A stretch of DNA of 13,488 bases from Lachnospiraceae bacterium UBA3273. Its GTDB lineage: Bacteria > Bacillota > Clostridia > Lachnospirales > Lachnospiraceae. Below, in pieces: positions 7,773 to 13,294 of this stretch. Under the pieces are notes generated by a model, which saw only the letters and a list, made by a program, of their open reading frames with translations, did not search any database and was not told the DNA's origin. Position 1 is the first letter of the stretch, and each line of letters starts with the position of its first letter. The DNA lies in assembly GCA_002362385.1 (NCBI GenBank), contig DEUB01000065.1, positions 1 through 13,488 of the forward strand, written 5' to 3'. Position numbers and translations under genes: made by a program.

Positions 7773-7949
7773 TTTGCTATTACCATTATATTATACTTTC
7801 CAAATACTGTCGATATGGAACTTTATTTTTCCTTTGAAGCCCGCCCTGCAACTTTGGGTTGCCAGACAGTTTTCCGGCATATGGCGTAAAAGGGGAACCT
7901 TTTTTCCTCTTGCATAATATCATATATTACAATCATAGGGAGGTTTATT

Positions 7950-8597
7950 ATGAAAAAGCTTATTTCCATTACACTTACGATGACCCTCATGCTGTCCCTG
8001 CTTTTAATCGGCTGCGGCAGTAAGGCTTCCGGTAATCAGGAAGTGGTGCTTAACGAAGTAGCCCATTCCATTTTCTATGCACCCATGTATGTGGCCATTG
8101 AGGAAGGTTATTTTGCAGAAGAAGGCATTGACTTGACCCTTGTTACGGGATTCGGTGCAGACAAGACCATGACGGCCGTTTTATCCGGCGAAGCCGATAT
8201 CGGGTTTATGGGAAGCGAATCAACTATTTACACCTATCTCGGGGACACCGACGACTATGTGGTAAACTTCGCCCAGCTTACCCAGCGCGCCGGCAACTTC
8301 CTTGTTTCCCGCACACCTGCGGATGATTTTAAATGGGAAGACATAAAGGGCACCACCGTCCTTGGAGGCAGAAAAGGCGGAATGCCTGAAATGGTGTTTG
8401 AGTATATCCTGAAAATGAACGGCATCGATCCTGCTGCCGACCTTACCATCGACCAGAGCATTGATTTCGGCTCTACGGCCGCGGCATTTTCGGGAGGGCA
8501 GGGAGATTATACTGTTGTGTTTATTTGGTTACTACACCTATTTGTTTGTAATTTTTACAGAGCTGGTCTTTATAAACAAATTCAGTTGGTTTTATAA
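7950..8597 (+). pseudogene. Truncated ABC transporter substrate-binding lipoprotein (NMT1/SsuA-like)
   Basis: The frame begins with a good ribosome site (GGGAGG) and a lipoprotein signal: MKK, a hydrophobic stretch and the lipobox LIGC with the lipid-carrying Cys22. Residues about 32-188 are a typical NMT1/THI5-like periplasmic-type binding domain (LNEVAHSIFYAPMYVAIEEGYFAEEGIDL, GEADIGFMGSE, a GRKGGMPEMVFEYIL segment, FGSTAAAFSGGQGDYTV). Such proteins capture substrates such as sulfonates, nitrate, taurine or thiamine precursors for an ABC importer; the substrate cannot be told. Family members are about 320-340 residues. Here similarity stops at about residue 189 (base 8515), and the last ~26 residues are an unrelated hydrophobic run. 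The second lobe and any permease or ATPase genes are missing, so the product cannot work as a receptor. The break marks the start of AT-richer accessory DNA. Confidence 0.85.
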
Positions 8598-8614
8598 TAC
8601 TTTTATAGTATAAT
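8586..8614 (+). promoter_or_regulatory. Promoter and possible operator of the YafQ toxin-antitoxin operon
   Basis: TTGGTT (8586-8591) and a perfect TATAAT (8609-8614) are separated by 17 bases. Within the promoter ATACT (8597-8601) and AGTAT (8607-8611) form an inverted repeat around TTTAT and overlap the -10 box. This is a natural place for autorepression by the antitoxin complex. Confidence 0.7.
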
Positions 8615-8668
8615 AATAATCATCATAATACAAAAAGCAAACTTTAACAGCTGAAAGGAGATACAGCG

Positions 8669-8878
8669 ATGAGCAATAAAGAAAAAGCCATACAGCTATT
8701 AGATCAGATCCCGGAAAGCAAGATGCTCTATATTATCGGTATTCTGGAAGGGGCTGCAATTCCCGATGAAACTCCGAATACCGAAACCCTGGAAGCTATC
8801 CAGGAAATAGAAAACGGCGGCGGAGAAGTCTTTGAAGGCTCTGCCCATGATTTTTTAAAAAAGATGCTGGAGGACTGA
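8669..8878 (+). CDS. Antitoxin of a YafQ-type toxin-antitoxin pair
   Basis: A 69-residue acidic protein placed directly before the toxin gene with 3 bases between them, the usual type II order. The N-terminal half is helical (KEKAIQLLDQIPESKMLYIIGILEG). The C-terminal part (GGGEVFEGSAHDFLKKMLED) resembles the toxin-wrapping tail of RelB/DinJ-like antitoxins. I do not see a ribbon-helix-helix start as in DinJ, so how it binds DNA is unclear. AAGGAG lies ahead of the ATG. Its job is inferred from position: to neutralise the adjacent mRNA interferase and, with it, repress the operon. Confidence 0.78.
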   Translation: MSNKEKAIQLLDQIPESKMLYIIGILEGAAIPDETPNTETLEAIQEIENGGGEVFEGSAHDFLKKMLED

Positions 8879-8881
8879 TAA

Positions 8882-9151
8882 GTGCTTAGGATAAAATTTT
8901 CCAGTAAAATAAAAAAAGATATTAAGACCTGCCAGAAACGGAACTATGATTTTTCACTATTAGAAAAGGTAATCGAAACGCTGCAGATACCGGAGCAATT
9001 GGAAAGTAAATATCAGGATCATAATTTGAGCGGCAATTATTCCGGTTTCAGGGAATGCCACATTTTGCCGGACTGGCTGTTGATCTACCGTCAAAACGGA
9101 GAGTTTCTGGAATTGTTCAGGACGGGGACGCATTCGGACTTGTTTAGGTAA
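8882..9151 (+). CDS. YafQ-family mRNA interferase toxin
   Basis: An 89-residue ribosome-dependent endoribonuclease of the RelE/YafQ fold. All residues known to matter in E. coli YafQ are present with the same spacing, shifted by three: H47, H60, D64-W65, H84 and F88 correspond to H50, H63, D67-W68, H87 and F91. The typical strings GFRECHI, PDWLLIYR and RTGTHSDLF are complete, so the toxin should be active. Start is GTG, 3 bases after the antitoxin stop, consistent with translational coupling. The pair has its own promoter and a strong hairpin after it and sits about 70 bases past the broken transporter gene. YafQ cuts mRNA at the ribosomal A site, which slows growth when antitoxin is lost. 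Confidence 0.92.
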   Translation: MLRIKFSSKIKKDIKTCQKRNYDFSLLEKVIETLQIPEQLESKYQDHNLSGNYSGFRECHILPDWLLIYRQNGEFLELFRTGTHSDLFR

Positions 9152-9172
9152 TGAGGATCATTTAATAGTAAT

Positions 9173-9219
9173 ACGAATCCCCCAACTGTACTGGCATACA
9201 GTTGGGGGATTCGTTCTTT
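9173..9219 (+). terminator. 18-bp perfect hairpin ending the YafQ operon
   Basis: ACGAATCCCCCAACTGTA (9173-9190) and its exact reverse complement (9197-9214) flank a 6-base loop and are followed by TCTTTG. The position 21 bases after the toxin stop fits a terminator. The stem is longer than usual and the T-run is poor, so an extra role or an origin as a small inverted-repeat element is possible. Confidence 0.75.
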
Positions 9220-9527
9220 GTATCTACAGATTCAATAATTACTTTTTTGTTTATCCCTTGTATTCACAAAGTTTCATGGGATTCAGATTAACGGACAATT
9301 TTTGTTCTACTTTATAAAAACACATCATTTTTGATAAGTATGCAACACGATTCCTTACCAGTACAATTATTTATTCTCAATATTTTTTTAATTAATCCTT
9401 TCACAAATTATATAATATCATCATAAAAATGAATCTTTTGGCCTACACAATTTATAGCTATCCACGCAAATAGTAGAATAAATGCTGTATATAAAAAACT
9501 ATTAAAAATGTAATATATTTATTAGAT
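9215..9527. other. AT-rich stretch without a recognisable gene
   Basis: About 310 bases, strongly AT-rich, between the YafQ operon hairpin and the lysozyme remnant. I find no ribosome site followed by a credible frame, no clear promoter pair and no long repeat on either strand. Confidence 0.5.
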
Positions 9528-10140
9528 TCATTGCTTATTAGTGAAATGCCACAAATATACACTGAAATGTGAGCAATTTTTATTACTTCTAAACAACAAC
9601 TCCACATTTGGAGCAGTCGTCCCGAAATAGTTTGTTATCCCATTCACAACAGCTATCTTTTTCCTATTGTTATAGGAGCTATCTACCCCGATCTTATTCA
9701 GACAATTGATCAAGGTAAACTCCGGAGTGGCATAATACTGTGACCCCACAGTCACACTCCCATACTCCGTATACCTGATATTCATATCTACATTACCACT
9801 GATCCCGGAAACCCTGCCATGTGAAGTAAACTGTCAGCCATTCAGCACTGACCTGGATCCTGCTGTCACGCTGGACTTATAGACCTCATTAGGGCTTGTC
9901 CCGAACTGCATAACCTTCTCCCCCCGCATAATACCGGGTCAGCCACAGATCATCATGGATTAGCGAGCCGTCTATCTGCTTTTCATATGCGTATTTCCCC
10001 ATATACAAGCCGTAACCATAGCCAGAGTTGATGATGATCTCCTTGAAATTGTCTATGATCTCCGCCACAGCTTTCTTGCCAAGGACAAGCTGCTTGCCAT
10101 ACTCAATATCTGCCCAAATAACAGTATCTTTGCCGGGCAT
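9528..10140 (-). pseudogene. Broken GH25 lysozyme with wall-binding tail
   Basis: Two frames that differ by one base together spell the second half of a GH25 muramidase plus a C-terminal wall-binding segment. The first (10140 down to about 9889) has VIWADIEYGKQLVLGKKAV with the family's D-x-E catalytic pair, then GYGLYMGKYAYE and DDLWLTRYYAG. Six G bases (minus strand, 9920-9925) push it out of frame. With five G the reading continues EKVMQFGTSPNEVYKSSV, meets a TGA at 9834-9836, and goes on QFTSHGRVSGISGNVDMN into the second frame (SSYNNRKKIAVVNGITNY). The N-terminal half with the DVSxxQ motif is absent. Such enzymes cleave peptidoglycan and are common in phages and conjugative elements. With at least three lesions it should be inactive. 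Confidence 0.75.
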
Positions 10141-10255
10141 GATTCTATCCCCCTACAAAACCTCTATGACCCGAAGGGCTTCTCAGGGTTATTTCCTTGA
10201 CCTCTTTCTCTTTGTATTACATTAGCACAATTAAGTGTGCCATTCTATGCTAACT

Positions 10256-10675
10256 TTATAATAATCCTAATTTTTTTTGTAAGGCTTCTTGCAGCAACTT
10301 AGAAAAGTTTATCCCTTCTTTCTCGGCTTCCACATTGAGATAATATGGAATTGTACAGTTTTTCTTTACCATCCGGTTATTGTGACGTTTTCTATATTCC
10401 GAAAAATCAATATCAACCATTGTTATTATCCCCTGAGAATAATCAAAGATTTCTGTATCTGCTTTTGCTATAGCCATTGCTTCATTATAGTTTGATGCCT
10501 CCGGCAGTTCTTTCCCATCATCCTGGTAATCAATTCCTTTTAATCCGATTGCATCCCTCGCCATTTCAATAGCATCTGTCATGCTCTTTCCTTCCGTATA
10601 AATCTCAAAATCAGGTACAAAAACCAGATAATCATTATTATGTTCCGCTATAAATACCGGATATGCGCTTTTCAT
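10256..10675 (-). CDS. hicB: HicB antitoxin
   Basis: A 139-residue antitoxin. Residues about 1-75 form the HicB half-RNase-H-like domain (YPVFIAEHNNDYLVFVPDFEIYTEGKSMTDAIEMARDAI). The last ~45 residues (MVKKNCTIPYYLNVEAEKEGINFSKLLQEALQKKL) look like a ribbon-helix-helix DNA-binding end. It binds and masks HicA and, with it, the operon's promoter. AAAGGAG lies at good distance before the ATG. The toxin gene is upstream on the same strand, the usual hicA-hicB order, but 105 bases separate them, which is wide for this family. Length is normal, no damage seen. Confidence 0.88.
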   Translation of the reverse strand: MKSAYPVFIAEHNNDYLVFVPDFEIYTEGKSMTDAIEMARDAIGLKGIDYQDDGKELPEASNYNEAMAIAKADTEIFDYSQGIITMVDIDFSEYRKRHNNRMVKKNCTIPYYLNVEAEKEGINFSKLLQEALQKKLGLL

Positions 10676-10768
10676 TGAATTACTCTCCTTTCCAATGTTA
10701 ATAGATATTTAAACTAATGCCTATAATAATATAAAACTTCCATTTCCTTTATATGCTGCTTTACAGCT

Positions 10769-10798
10769 AAATGGGGATTTTTATTTTAATCCCCATTT
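10769..10798. terminator. Hairpin overlapping the hicA stop codon
   Basis: AAATGGGGATT (10769-10779) and AATCCCCATTT (10788-10798) form a perfect 11-bp stem; the loop contains the hicA stop codon. The longer T-run (T6) is on the plus strand. On the minus strand the stem ends CATTTAGC, so for hicAB it would be a weak or partial terminator that could lower hicB transcription from the hicA promoter, or shape mRNA decay. Confidence 0.55.
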
Positions 10799-10954
10799 TT
10801 TAATTATGCTTTTTGCTGTAATCTCATTTATTTCTTTATGTCGTGGGATCTGCTCTGTATCGCTTCCTCTTTTGTATGTATCATGATTTCCTCCATGCTC
10901 TTTAAATTCAAACCCTGCTTTTTCAAGCATTTTTATCAATTCCCGACGCTTCAA
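10781..10954 (-). CDS. hicA: HicA mRNA interferase toxin (57 residues, TTG start)
   Basis: A short complete frame with the HicA fold in full: KRRELIKMLEKAGFEFKEHG (helix and first strand), GGNHDTYKR with the catalytic His24, then a PRHKEI strand and the end helix EITAKSIIKKWGLK. HicA is a dsRBD-like ribonuclease that cuts mRNA and tmRNA. Start is TTG at 10952-10954. It is preceded by an in-frame TAG, so no longer form exists, and AGAGGTGG lies about 9 bases upstream. The usual length is 55-65 residues and nothing is missing. It precedes hicB and follows a near-consensus promoter with paired palindromes. Short length and the TTG start make it easy to overlook. Confidence 0.88.
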   Translation of the reverse strand: MKRRELIKMLEKAGFEFKEHGGNHDTYKRGSDTEQIPRHKEINEITAKSIIKKWGLK

Positions 10955-10981
10955 CTACATCGGCCACCTCTTGCTAATTAT

Positions 10982-11010
10982 ATTATACGTATTTTATACG
11001 TATTTATCAA
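10982..11010 (-). promoter_or_regulatory. hicAB promoter with double palindromic operator
   Basis: On the minus strand TTGATA (11005-11010) and TATAAT (10982-10987) are exactly 17 bases apart, about 28 bases before hicA. Two copies of the 8-base palindrome ATACGTAT (10985-10992 and 10996-11003) start 11 bases apart, one helical turn, and cover the spacer and part of the -10 box. This is the expected design for a HicB or HicAB autorepressor site. Confidence 0.82.
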
Positions 11011-11032
11011 TAATAGTTGCGCATAAAATGCG

Positions 11033-11254
11033 TAGATATTATGAGGCATTCCATTTATAGCGATAGAAGGATAAATATTATTAAATCTTATTTCCTGCAT
11101 TTCCATTCTGTCCGCTTCTTTTTCCCCTATCGAATAATATTGACCGATTATCCGTTACTTCTCCATCCGGTTACCGTATCATTATACTTGTGTAAAGGGG
11201 ATTGCAGCACAGCCCTTAGGCTGGCCGCTTTTTCCGTTTATCCCCTCCACTTAC
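11033..11254. other. Stretch without a clear gene between hicAB and the XRE regulator
   Basis: About 220 bases. A minus-strand open stretch (roughly 11130 to 10980) gives a peptide but runs through the hicAB promoter and has no ribosome site, so I do not call it. A small CAGCC-CTTA-GGCTG hairpin lies near 11212-11225. This may be the remains of a lost gene. Confidence 0.4.
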
Positions 11255-11584
11255 TTAGTCCCTTCCAAAATACACATCAAGCATTTTGAAAAACTTTTCC
11301 CGCTTTGCCTTTGGCAGCTTTTCAATATCGCTGTCATACTCTGCAAGTCGGGAACTGCTGAAATAGTCCACTGCATCATACAGGATCTTATCAGCTGTTA
11401 CTTCCAGTACGCTGATTATATCCAGGAATGTCGCAAGGCTTGGAACACGTTCTCCACGTTCGATCAGTCCTATGTGAGCCGCACTTTTGTCTACCAGCTC
11501 TGCAAGCTGCTCCTGGGTAAGATGCTTTGCCACCCTTGCCTTTTTCAGCCTTCTGCCTATGCGGCGCAAATTTATGTTTGCCAT
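11255..11584 (-). CDS. XRE-family helix-turn-helix regulator
   Basis: A 109-residue Cro/CI-type DNA-binding protein. Residues about 9-65 hold the helix-turn-helix domain: IGRRLKKARVAKHLTQEQLAELVDKSAAHIGLIERGERVPSLATFLDIISVLEV, with LTQEQLA and HIGLIERG as the helix 2-turn-helix 3 region. The remaining 45 residues (YFSSSRLAEYDSDIEKLPKAKREKFFKMLDVYF) are a charged helical end. The ATG at 11582-11584 is chosen because AAAGGAGG lies at ideal distance; upstream frame positions run into promoter-like DNA. Such single-domain regulators often control mobile-element genes. Its target is unknown. It reads intact. Confidence 0.88.
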   Translation of the reverse strand: MANINLRRIGRRLKKARVAKHLTQEQLAELVDKSAAHIGLIERGERVPSLATFLDIISVLEVTADKILYDAVDYFSSSRLAEYDSDIEKLPKAKREKFFKMLDVYFGRD

Positions 11585-11618
11585 TATCCACACCTCCTTT
11601 CCTTTTAAGGTACAGATA

Positions 11619-11647
11619 ATGGTATTAAGGCTGTTGCAAGTATGCAA
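11619..11647 (-). promoter_or_regulatory. Possible promoter of the XRE regulator
   Basis: On the minus strand TTGCAT (11642-11647) and TACCAT (11619-11624) are spaced by 17 bases, about 35 bases before the regulator's ATG. The -35 box is good and the -10 box moderate. Confidence 0.5.
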
Positions 11648-11698
11648 GGAGATTATTCATTACAGTCTTTCAAGATTATTCCTGTCGATTGCCTGACC

Positions 11699-11986
11699 TC
11701 ACTCGGGGCAATACTTGTTATTGCCCTCTTTGTCGCAGCCGTCGCCCCAGATATCAGGTAGCTGTGGGTTTTGCTTTTCTATTGCCTCCCGGCATTTATC
11801 AACTCTGCCGATCGAGCGATACCGTTGATTTTCTTTAAGAAGAAAAAGAATTATTGAATTTCTACAAGTACATTCTCCATTTTTTACATCAGAAAAATCC
11901 ACATCTGGATTTTCAAAACATCTCTTATTTTCCTTTTCTAAGTTTTTAATAATAGAACAAATCTTTTCACTCTCTGTCAATCCCAT
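11699..11986 (-). CDS. Cys-rich phage-type protein, cut short by TGA at a zinc-ribbon Cys
   Basis: A 95-residue product of unknown function. It begins with a helical region (ESEKICSIIKNLEKENKRCFE), has CTCRNSIILFLLKENQRYRSIGRVDKCREAIEKQNPQLPDIWGDGCD, and ends KYCPE. The next codons after the TGA (11699-11701) read GQAIDRNNLERL and then stop at 11660-11662, so with Cys in place of TGA the end would be CPECGQAID, the classic last knuckle of a zinc ribbon. Small mobile-element proteins commonly end this way with two CxxC pairs; here the first pair also seems lost. The ATG has AAGGAG only about 15 bases away, a weak site. Most likely a decayed or truncated gene; recoding of TGA is an outside possibility. 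Confidence 0.6.
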   Translation of the reverse strand: MGLTESEKICSIIKNLEKENKRCFENPDVDFSDVKNGECTCRNSIILFLLKENQRYRSIGRVDKCREAIEKQNPQLPDIWGDGCDKEGNNKYCPE

Positions 11987-12022
11987 ATTTCAACAAGTTC
12001 ACTCCTTGCCTGCATATATGCA

Positions 12023-12145
12023 TTATTCAGACGAGTTCCGTTTATTTATAAAGTCAACTGCTTCCTGCGGGACTTCATGGTTATATTTTCCCCGTTCTGC
12101 TTTACTCTGTGGGCCAGCATTGCAAAGGCCGCTATACTGATCCAT
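12023..12145 (-). CDS. Possible 40-residue peptide gene
   Basis: A short frame beginning MDQYSGLCNAGPQSKAERGK and ending EAVDFINKRNSSE, whose composition looks protein-like. It starts with ATG after a purine-rich AAAAGAGA. A second overlapping frame (GTG at 12184-12186 to stop 12046-12048, 46 residues, with a hydrophobic middle) covers much of the same DNA but has no ribosome site. The two cannot both be usual genes. I favour the ATG frame because of its start region. I recognise neither product. Confidence 0.3.
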   Translation of the reverse strand: MDQYSGLCNAGPQSKAERGKYNHEVPQEAVDFINKRNSSE

Positions 12146-12196
12146 AAAATAATCTCTTTTACCTTCAACCTACTTAGCTTGTCCACTCTGCCGGCT

Positions 12197-12343
12197 TTAT
12201 ACCGGCTCGACTTTTTTCACTATGCTTACATCTAACTCTTCCAGTTTAACACCGATTTGATCCGCATATAAAAAAAGTAACGATCGTTTAATGTTGTCTG
12301 CTATTTCTGGCGTCATTTCCGGCACACTAGGTTTTTCTGCCAT
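12197..12343 (-). CDS. Small 48-residue protein, function unknown
   Basis: MAEKPSVPEMTPEIADNIKR begins the product, followed by a helical stretch SLLFLYADQIGVKLEELDVSI and a KKVEPV end. The call rests on an excellent ribosome site (AAAAAGGAGGGATTTGT before the ATG at 12341-12343) and a coherent small frame in the slot where phage-like elements carry short early genes, divergent from a repressor-like gene. A GCCGG/CCGGC hairpin overlaps the stop codon. It is too short for fold recognition by eye and no function is proposed. Confidence 0.6.
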   Translation of the reverse strand: MAEKPSVPEMTPEIADNIKRSLLFLYADQIGVKLEELDVSIVKKVEPV

Positions 12344-12526
12344 ACAAATCCCTCCTTTTTCAAAATTTATGCTCTATCGCTTGTACTTGTTGCTTACTCA
12401 TTTGTGGCACTCTTCTTTTCCTTCTTCCTAAATTTGATATTTTTGCTTTTTTCCGATTATTCTTTAACCTCTCTGTGGAATTTCTGGCTATCTTTATTTT
12501 CTTTCTTACCTTATACTTTCTGTACA

Positions 12527-12542
12527 GGTCACTGCCATGACC
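12527..12542. promoter_or_regulatory. Inverted repeat, possible repressor operator
   Basis: GGTCA (12527-12531) and TGACC (12538-12542) flank CTGCCA in the divergent gap between the plus-strand XRE gene and the minus-strand small genes, about 27 bases before the likely original XRE start. A divergent operator is expected at this place in lysogeny-type modules. I could not find a convincing promoter pair beside it. Confidence 0.4.
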
Positions 12543-12621
12543 GAGTAGAAAAAAAAAGGGGAATCTCCATGAAAAATACCGAATATTAAAAGATCGAATT
12601 AAAAAAAGAAAAGGTGCTGGT

Positions 12622-12933
12622 TTGACGCAGCAATTATTTGCAAATCGATTGGGATTAAAACAAAATACCATTGCTGTGTATGAAATGGGAAAGAGCGGAA
12701 TAAGCGATGCAGTTATTAATTCTATTTGCCGTGAATTTAATATAAATGAAAGCTGGCTCCGAACCGGAACAAGAAAAATGTATAATATTCAAACAGATGA
12801 TTATACAAATATTTCAGTTGACATTGATAAAAATGACCCAAAGGCCAGACAGGCTATCATTGATTATTGGAATTTGTCAGAAGAGGATAAGGTCTTGTTC
12901 TGGAAATTCATTGATAGATTTGTAAAAAAATAG
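12622..12933 (+). CDS. XRE-family repressor-like protein, N-terminus frame-disrupted
   Basis: The readable part (103 codons from a TTG) has most of a helix-turn-helix domain: LTQQLFANRLGLKQNTIAVYEMGKSGISDAVINSICREFNINESWLRTG, then a tail ending LSEEDKVLFWKFIDRFVKK, as in phage-type XRE regulators. The true start appears to be the ATG at 12569-12571, which has AAGGGG upstream, but it runs MKNTEY and stops at TAA. In the next frame the sequence continues LKDRIKKRKGAGLTQQ, which supplies the missing first helix. One T lost from the run at 12586-12587 (TATTTA to TATTA) explains this. From the TTG alone helix 1 would be missing, so DNA binding is doubtful. A terminator follows. Confidence 0.7.
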   Translation: MTQQLFANRLGLKQNTIAVYEMGKSGISDAVINSICREFNINESWLRTGTRKMYNIQTDDYTNISVDIDKNDPKARQAIIDYWNLSEEDKVLFWKFIDRFVKK

Positions 12934-12950
12934 TTTTTTAAATACGAAAA

Positions 12951-12984
12951 GGAGGAGCCTTTCAGCTCCTCCAAGGTTTTTGGT
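12951..12984. terminator. Bidirectional terminator
   Basis: GGAGGAGC (12951-12958) pairs with GCTCCTCC (12965-12972) around a 6-base loop. T-rich runs lie on both sides (AAGGTTTTTGGTTTT on plus, TTTTCG on minus). It lies between the plus-strand XRE gene ending at 12933 and a minus-strand small frame ending at 13004, as expected for convergent genes. Confidence 0.85.
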
Positions 12985-13003
12985 TTTATCTGCAAAAAGC
13001 AAT

Positions 13004-13153
13004 CTAAGACGACCATGCTTTCACAAAAGTATAAATCTTTATCAAGGTGTTTAAGTCATCAATATTTTTTATCATTTCGACCGTTATTTCCTTGTATTGA
13101 TCTCGCATCCTTTCTTCTGCTATAGCACAGAGGCTTTCTTTTTCTCTTTTCGT
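13004..13153 (-). CDS. Small helical protein, possible start-codon loss
   Basis: The open frame reads TKREKESLCAIAEERMRDQY and on to IKNIDDLNTLIKIYTFVKAWSS, with the ending typical of short proteins beside XRE regulators in Clostridia elements. There is no ATG, GTG or TTG at the natural start. At 13151-13153 an ACG stands about 9 bases after AGGGGGG, so an ATG may have mutated to ACG, or start is at the internal ATG 13106-13108 (34 residues, poor ribosome site). The bidirectional terminator just downstream supports a real transcript. Function unknown. Confidence 0.45.
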   Translation of the reverse strand, partial: TKREKESLCAIAEERMRDQYKEITVEMIKNIDDLNTLIKIYTFVKAWSS

Positions 13154-13272
13154 ATAGTTATACCCCCCTAATTACTTTTTAGATAAACCCCTAACCTCCT
13201 TTATGGATTCCCTTAACTAATAAAATAGTATCTAAATTCTTATGTGTAAAGTATTTGCAAACAAAAAAATAC

Positions 13273-13294
13273 GATTTCCGAAATATCGGAAATC
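13273..13294 (-). terminator. Terminator overlapping the last XRE stop codon
   Basis: GATTTCCGA (13273-13281) and TCGGAAATC (13286-13294) form a perfect 9-bp stem with a 4-base loop. On the minus strand GTATTTTTTTG follows. It overlaps the TGA stop (13293-13295) of the minus-strand XRE frame. Confidence 0.85.

Noticed and set aside
7889..7906. AAAAGG/CCTTTT hairpin before the lipoprotein gene
   Set aside because: A weak A/T stem of 6 bp between divergent genes; no transcript that it would end is apparent.
10207..10253. Inverted repeats TTAGCA/TGCTAA and GCACA/TGTGC after hicB
   Set aside because: Short stems with no T-run after them, so neither a terminator nor an operator can be supported.
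11391..11591. Minus-strand 66-codon frame within the XRE gene
   Set aside because: It is a shifted reading of the regulator, whose own frame has clear helix-turn-helix motifs.
12191..12216. GCCGG/CCGGC hairpin followed by T6 on the plus strand
   Set aside because: The stem is only 5 bp and the T-run begins several bases away; no plus-strand gene precedes it, so I did not call a terminator.
12360..12671. Minus-strand 103-codon frame rich in Lys and Arg
   Set aside because: It overlaps the helix-turn-helix coding region and its promoter area on the other strand, its start has no ribosome site, and its composition is what A-rich DNA gives by chance.
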